Shown piece by piece: positions 60,702 through 64,000 of a stretch of DNA of 64,000 nucleotides (its first letter is position 1; the number at the start of each line of letters is the position of its first letter). Source of the stretch: Desulfuromonadales bacterium (GTDB taxonomy: Bacteria; Desulfobacterota; Desulfuromonadia; Geobacterales; Pseudopelobacteraceae); the NCBI GenBank assembly GCA_016650295.1, contig JAENWA010000036.1, positions 1-64,000 on the forward strand, written 5' to 3'. The notes beneath the pieces were generated by a model that was not told where the DNA came from, made no database searches, and saw only the letters and a list, made by a program, of their open reading frames with translations. Made by a program: the position numbers and the translations under genes.

Positions 60702-61634
60702 CTACTTGAGAACCCGTGTGGCGTTGCTCAACACCAGGAAGGGCATGTGAAGATCCATTTCCCGGGCGGTCCGCATATTGACAATCAGATCGACCCGCTG
60801 CGGTTTTAACATGGACAGATGTTCCGGGTTCGCTCCTTCAAGAACGCGAACAGCGATCTCCGCCGCCAGGTGTCCCTGCTCCTGCGGGCTGATCTCCAGC
60901 GAGATGAGAGCGCCTTTCTCCGCGGATTCGGGCATGGTGGCAACCACCGGGATGTTGTACTCCTTGGTGCGGGTGATGATCCGGTCAAAGTTACGGCAGA
61001 CGATGGAACTCTCGGTGGCGATAATGACGTCTGATCGTTCAATCAGCGTTGTCAGACCGGTTCCCAGAGCAGCAACTGTTGCGGCATTAACTTCCGCGAC
61101 TGTCACCCCGAGCTGTTGCGCCAACTTCCTGATGTCGTCGCGCTGGCGCTGCGAACCCGCCTCGCGAGCAGTGTAGAGGATGCCGATCGTGCGGAAGGGG
61201 CGGATGCTCTTCAAGGTCTTCAACAGTGTCAGCATCGGTACTCGCGAACTGACACCGCACATGCCCTTGACCGGCTGTTCGCTGGTATAGATGTCAGCCG
61301 ACACCACCGGAATGCCGTTGGATTCGTTCATGGCAAGCAACGCTGCTGTAGCACCATAGGCAACAATCAGATCAGGGCGGCGGGCGTTGAACTTGCGAAT
61401 CGTACCGGACCAGGAGGTCTGGTCCGGGTTGGGGGGTTGCAGCATGATCTCGGTTGAGGTCGAGGGATAGCCTCTTCTGGTCAGCGAACGGATAAAGGCC
61501 TGGTGCGCATCATGGTAACGGGGCTGGTCGCTGCTCATGATGACAGCGATATACTTGCCTGCTGTGCTGCCGGCATGAGGGGGCCAGAGAGTAAGCATGA
61601 AGATGATGAAGGTTGTGATCGTGGCGCGCTGCAT
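60702..61634 (-). CDS. PF04392 family ABC transporter substrate-binding-like protein
   Basis: 310 residues with a signal peptide (ITTFIIFMLTLWPPHAGS) and the periplasmic-binding fold of PF04392 (YIAVIMSSDQPRYHDAHQAFI, IRPFRTIGILYTAREAG, LISLEISPQEQGHLAAEIAVRVLEG). No permease or ATPase is near. It is the intact relative of the remnant at 0.6-1.1 kb. ATG 61634 is preferred (GAGG seven bases upstream) over ATG 61640. Confidence 0.88.
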   Translation of the reverse strand: MQRATITTFIIFMLTLWPPHAGSTAGKYIAVIMSSDQPRYHDAHQAFIRSLTRRGYPSTSTEIMLQPPNPDQTSWSGTIRKFNARRPDLIVAYGATAALLAMNESNGIPVVSADIYTSEQPVKGMCGVSSRVPMLTLLKTLKSIRPFRTIGILYTAREAGSQRQRDDIRKLAQQLGVTVAEVNAATVAALGTGLTTLIERSDVIIATESSIVCRNFDRIITRTKEYNIPVVATMPESAEKGALISLEISPQEQGHLAAEIAVRVLEGANPEHLSMLKPQRVDLIVNMRTAREMDLHMPFLVLSNATRVLK

Positions 61635-61686
61635 AGGCATACCTCATGGAATAGATTGAAGTATGCACTATCCATGCCGTGCTATT

Positions 61687-62145
61687 TCAAAACAGGTAGT
61701 TTGACCGGTTGCTGAAAAGCGCTCGATGCCGGTAAATGAAGAGAGTAAGCAGGATTATGGCCACTACAACCGAAATGTTGTTAGCCAGTAATCCCTGGGG
61801 ATCAACCGGTTGCCCGGCGATTTTCTCCACATCAGAAGCAGTGATAAAACGCAGGTTGATCAGTGTATTGGCGATTTCAAAGAGATTGTACGCCATCAGG
61901 AGATACCAGGTCAGCCTCTGACGCTTCATCAGCCCCAGAAACAGGTACAGGCAGATCAGGCTGTCCGCAAAAACCAGCGCTTCGGCAGGCTTGCCCAGAA
62001 AGATCGTGCCCATGAAGGGATAGGGGTGTCCAAAGGTGGACATGGTCAAGAGAAAAAAGAACAGGTACAGTCCACCGAGAAGAACCATCGCCAACGGCCG
62101 GCGATGATCGTTTTCGAATTCATCTTCTTCCACGTCATTTCTCAT
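61687..62145 (-). CDS. Hypothetical four-helix membrane protein
   Basis: 152 residues. A polar, acidic N-terminus is followed by four membrane helices (about 19-36, 56-73, 80-98 and 122-138) and a basic cytoplasmic tail. No recognised family. Its start overlaps the stop of a 37-residue membrane peptide gene, so the two are coupled. Confidence 0.72.
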   Translation of the reverse strand: MRNDVEEDEFENDHRRPLAMVLLGGLYLFFFLLTMSTFGHPYPFMGTIFLGKPAEALVFADSLICLYLFLGLMKRQRLTWYLLMAYNLFEIANTLINLRFITASDVEKIAGQPVDPQGLLANNISVVVAIILLTLFIYRHRALFSNRSNYLF

Positions 62146-62258
62146 CAGGAATCATTGCCTTTCTTCTTCTGGATCAGCGCGCTGACCACAATACACACAT
62201 AGATAACAATCAGAATAAAACCGATAAAGATCCAGTCCGCCGTGCTGAAACCAAACAT
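62145..62258 (-). CDS. 37-residue single-span membrane peptide
   Basis: A short frame with an excellent site (AAGGAG seven bases before ATG 62258). It encodes one hydrophobic helix (WIFIGFILIVIYVCIVVSALI) with a lysine-rich cytoplasmic end, and a stop overlapping the next start. It sits between the TPR gene and the four-helix protein. It may be a small subunit or regulator of the latter. Function unknown. Confidence 0.68.
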   Translation of the reverse strand: MFGFSTADWIFIGFILIVIYVCIVVSALIQKKKGNDS

Positions 62259-62260
62259 GT

Positions 62261-63169
62261 CTAGCTCCTTTTAAAGGCCTCGGCGGCCTCGTGTACCATG
62301 CCCATCTCCTGGTAGCAGGTTCCCAGCATATAATAAATCTCGTTCATGGGGAACTGTTCTGCAAAGACAGGGTCCGTCAGGACATCCTCGATGATGGCCG
62401 CGGCCTCGTCATTGCGGCCGGCGTGATGCGCCTCGACGGCGACCGAGATGGCCGTAAGGTAATCCAGTGGCGGAACCTGCGGCAGTTTGCCGGCCAGTAT
62501 GGCGGCTATGCGCGCCTCAATCTTCCGTTGCTCGGATACTCCCAGTCCGGAGGAAATGTTCTGCCAGGCCTCGGCCGCCTGCTCGTAGCGACCCAAAACA
62601 TACAGGGCTTCGCCGTATTCATAGGCAACGTGATGGTTGGCGGGATCAAGGTCCAGGGCTCTTTTCAAGGTCTTCTCGGCTCCGTACCAGCTGTCAACGG
62701 CCTGATGCAGCGTTGACAGCCGTGAGCCCTTGTCGCTCAGGGTGCGGGCTATTTCCAGCTGAAGTCCGGCGTTGGCGGGGTCGAACAGGGCCATGATCTT
62801 GAGATAATTGATCTTGCGGTCCAGGTAGGGGGTGTCCACCTCTTTTGCTTCCAGCATGATGATCTGTCCGCCCAGCTCGGAGATGATATGGGGATAGGCC
62901 TCTTTCAGGACCGCGGCATAGTCCGCGGCAAATGAGCAGTCCGGGTTGTGGCGTAGGGCCTGGTAGATGCCCCGTCCGACCATGTCGTAATCCGCTGCGC
63001 CGCCGCCCTCGACATTCGTGAAGTCCTCATCCGTCACAGGGATTGGCGGCTTGTCGTCCCAGGGGATGTTGACCATCCCGTCACGACCGGTCAGCACAAA
63101 GCCTGTCGGCGGGGTGTAATAACGGATTCCATCAATTTTTGTCGGCTGAGGTGTGATAGGGGTGCTCAT
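62261..63169 (-). CDS. Tetratricopeptide-repeat protein
   Basis: 302 residues. The N-terminal ~100 residues are specific to this family, and the rest holds TPR-like helix pairs (about 120-300; AEKTLKRALDLDPANHHVAYEYGEALY, AAEAWQN, MLGTCYQEMGMVHEAAEAFKRS). GGAGGAG lies six bases before ATG 63169. It reads in the same direction as, and 23 bases after, the histone-deacetylase-like gene, so they probably share a transcript. The partner is unknown. Confidence 0.8.
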   Translation of the reverse strand: MSTPITPQPTKIDGIRYYTPPTGFVLTGRDGMVNIPWDDKPPIPVTDEDFTNVEGGGAADYDMVGRGIYQALRHNPDCSFAADYAAVLKEAYPHIISELGGQIIMLEAKEVDTPYLDRKINYLKIMALFDPANAGLQLEIARTLSDKGSRLSTLHQAVDSWYGAEKTLKRALDLDPANHHVAYEYGEALYVLGRYEQAAEAWQNISSGLGVSEQRKIEARIAAILAGKLPQVPPLDYLTAISVAVEAHHAGRNDEAAAIIEDVLTDPVFAEQFPMNEIYYMLGTCYQEMGMVHEAAEAFKRS

Positions 63170-63192
63170 CGCTGCTCCTCCTTCTGCGGTGT

Positions 63193-64000
63193 CTATTCTC
63201 TTGTGGACCTGCCCTGGATGCCGAGTATGCCGGGAAAAACCGTTTTCTTGAGTGTTGCAATACTTTTTTCCACGGCGTCCAGCGCCAGGTTGCGTTCCTG
63301 ATCATCCGACCAGTGCATGGCATCCAGCAGGGAGCGATGAGGATACCCCAGCGGGGCGATTTTTCGGATGAAGGAGTCAGGCAGGTGCGGATCAAGTTTG
63401 ATCCCGTTCATTTCAGCCCAGGCGATAGACCAGGCGCGGGCGGTGTTCAGCAGATCGTAGCCGCCGCCCCCCAGCGCCACCCACGGTATCTTGAGCGCTT
63501 TGAGTTTGCGCATGATGTAGCTGTAGCTGTTGGTCGTGATCTCCAGTCGGGTAAGCGGATCGCTGCGAAAGGTGTCGGCCCCGATCTGGGTTACGATGAT
63601 ATCGGGGTTATAAGCGGCAATCAGCGGGTAGGCCACTTCGTCGAAGGCCTTCATATAGAGGGCGTCATCGGTATGGGCCAGCAGCGGCACGTTGACGGAA
63701 TAGCCCTTCCCGCGCCCCTCGCCGATCTCGTCCTCGAAGCCGGTGCCGGGAAAGAAGTAGATGCCGCTTTCATGCAACGAGATCGTCAACACACGGTCGC
63801 TGTCGTAGAACGCTTCCTGTACGCCGTCGCCGTGATGGGCGTCGATGTCCAGGTAGACCACCCGCCTGCCCCTGGCCACCAGCCAGTTGATGGCCAGGAC
63901 GGCGTCATTCAGATAGGAGAAGCCCGAGGCCTTGGCACGATGGGCATGGTGCCAGCCCCCCGCCAGGTTGAAGGCGGTCTGAAAACCCTCTTCCTCCACC
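63193..64000 (-). CDS. Histone deacetylase/AcuC-family protein, C-terminal part (5' end outside window)
   Basis: At least 268 residues of a zinc amidohydrolase. GGWHHAHRAKASGFSYLND carries the catalytic histidine pair, YLDIDAHHGDGV and GADTFRSDP supply the zinc-binding aspartates and histidine, and GGGGYD holds the active-site tyrosine. In bacteria the family includes AcuC (acetyl-CoA synthetase deacetylase) and acetylpolyamine hydrolases. The N-terminus lies beyond the right edge. The next gene encodes a TPR protein. Confidence 0.93.
   Translation of the reverse strand, partial: VEEEGFQTAFNLAGGWHHAHRAKASGFSYLNDAVLAINWLVARGRRVVYLDIDAHHGDGVQEAFYDSDRVLTISLHESGIYFFPGTGFEDEIGEGRGKGYSVNVPLLAHTDDALYMKAFDEVAYPLIAAYNPDIIVTQIGADTFRSDPLTRLEITTNSYSYIMRKLKALKIPWVALGGGGYDLLNTARAWSIAWAEMNGIKLDPHLPDSFIRKIAPLGYPHRSLLDAMHWSDDQERNLALDAVEKSIATLKKTVFPGILGIQGRSTRE

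Overview
The window looks like chromosomal DNA of a delta-proteobacterium of the Geobacter/Pelobacter group (Desulfuromonadota). This is an inference. It rests on the two-subunit NuoA plus fused NuoBCD, a TonB-receptor / PF04392-protein / hybrid-kinase neighbourhood, a clostridial-type hybrid cluster protein under an HcpR-like palindrome, a menaquinone (futalosine) pathway gene, and the style of the OmpA, Smr and histone-deacetylase-like genes. No species can be named from the sequence alone.

Layout. 0-6 kb: the 3' end of a 5S rRNA gene closing an rRNA operon, a decayed TonB-receptor/PF04392 fusion, an intact hybrid histidine kinase, and nuoA-nuoBCD with no further nuo genes. 6-9.5 kb: an exported OB-fold (NrfJ-like) protein, a small SEC-C protein, a possible stand-alone HEXXH protein, and a wrecked toxin-antitoxin locus. 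About 9.6-24.07 kb: a compact Mu-like transposable element. It has a repressor with a divergent Ner-like gene, a MuA-type DDE transposase, a MuB-type ATPase, GemA and many small genes. Its only recognisable virion genes are a capsid-like protein and a tape-measure protein. It ends in about 0.6 kb of non-coding DNA that begins with a perfect H-type pseudoknot, and tRNA-Asn lies just outside.

24-35.6 kb: a DnaJ-like chaperone, a first two-gene methyltransferase plus PD-(D/E)XK nuclease system, then core genes (hemG, uppP-radC, DUF47-pit, DUF2062, dtd). 35.6-55 kb: an island rich in defence and addiction genes interleaved with metabolic genes. It holds a Schlafen-type AlbA_2 protein with a PHP-SMC-like ATPase, a PIN toxin with its antitoxin, a DUF362 ferredoxin and hcp, an orphan antitoxin, a divergent XRE controller with a type III restriction-modification pair, an AbrB/RelE-type pair, mqnE, and a second methyltransferase plus nuclease system homologous to the first.

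55-64 kb: a CheR-like methyltransferase, a fluoride-riboswitch-controlled crcB-DUF190 operon, fabH, an OmpA-lipoprotein/Smr pair, a single-domain response regulator, an intact PF04392 binding protein, small membrane proteins, a TPR protein and the 3' part of a histone-deacetylase-family gene.

The main themes are genome defence (four restriction-like or nuclease modules plus several toxin-antitoxin remnants) and a reduced transposable phage with a structured RNA. The strongest new leads are the pseudoknot RNA at the end of the Mu-like element, the PHP-ATPase/Schlafen operon, and the duplicated methyltransferase/nuclease pairs.
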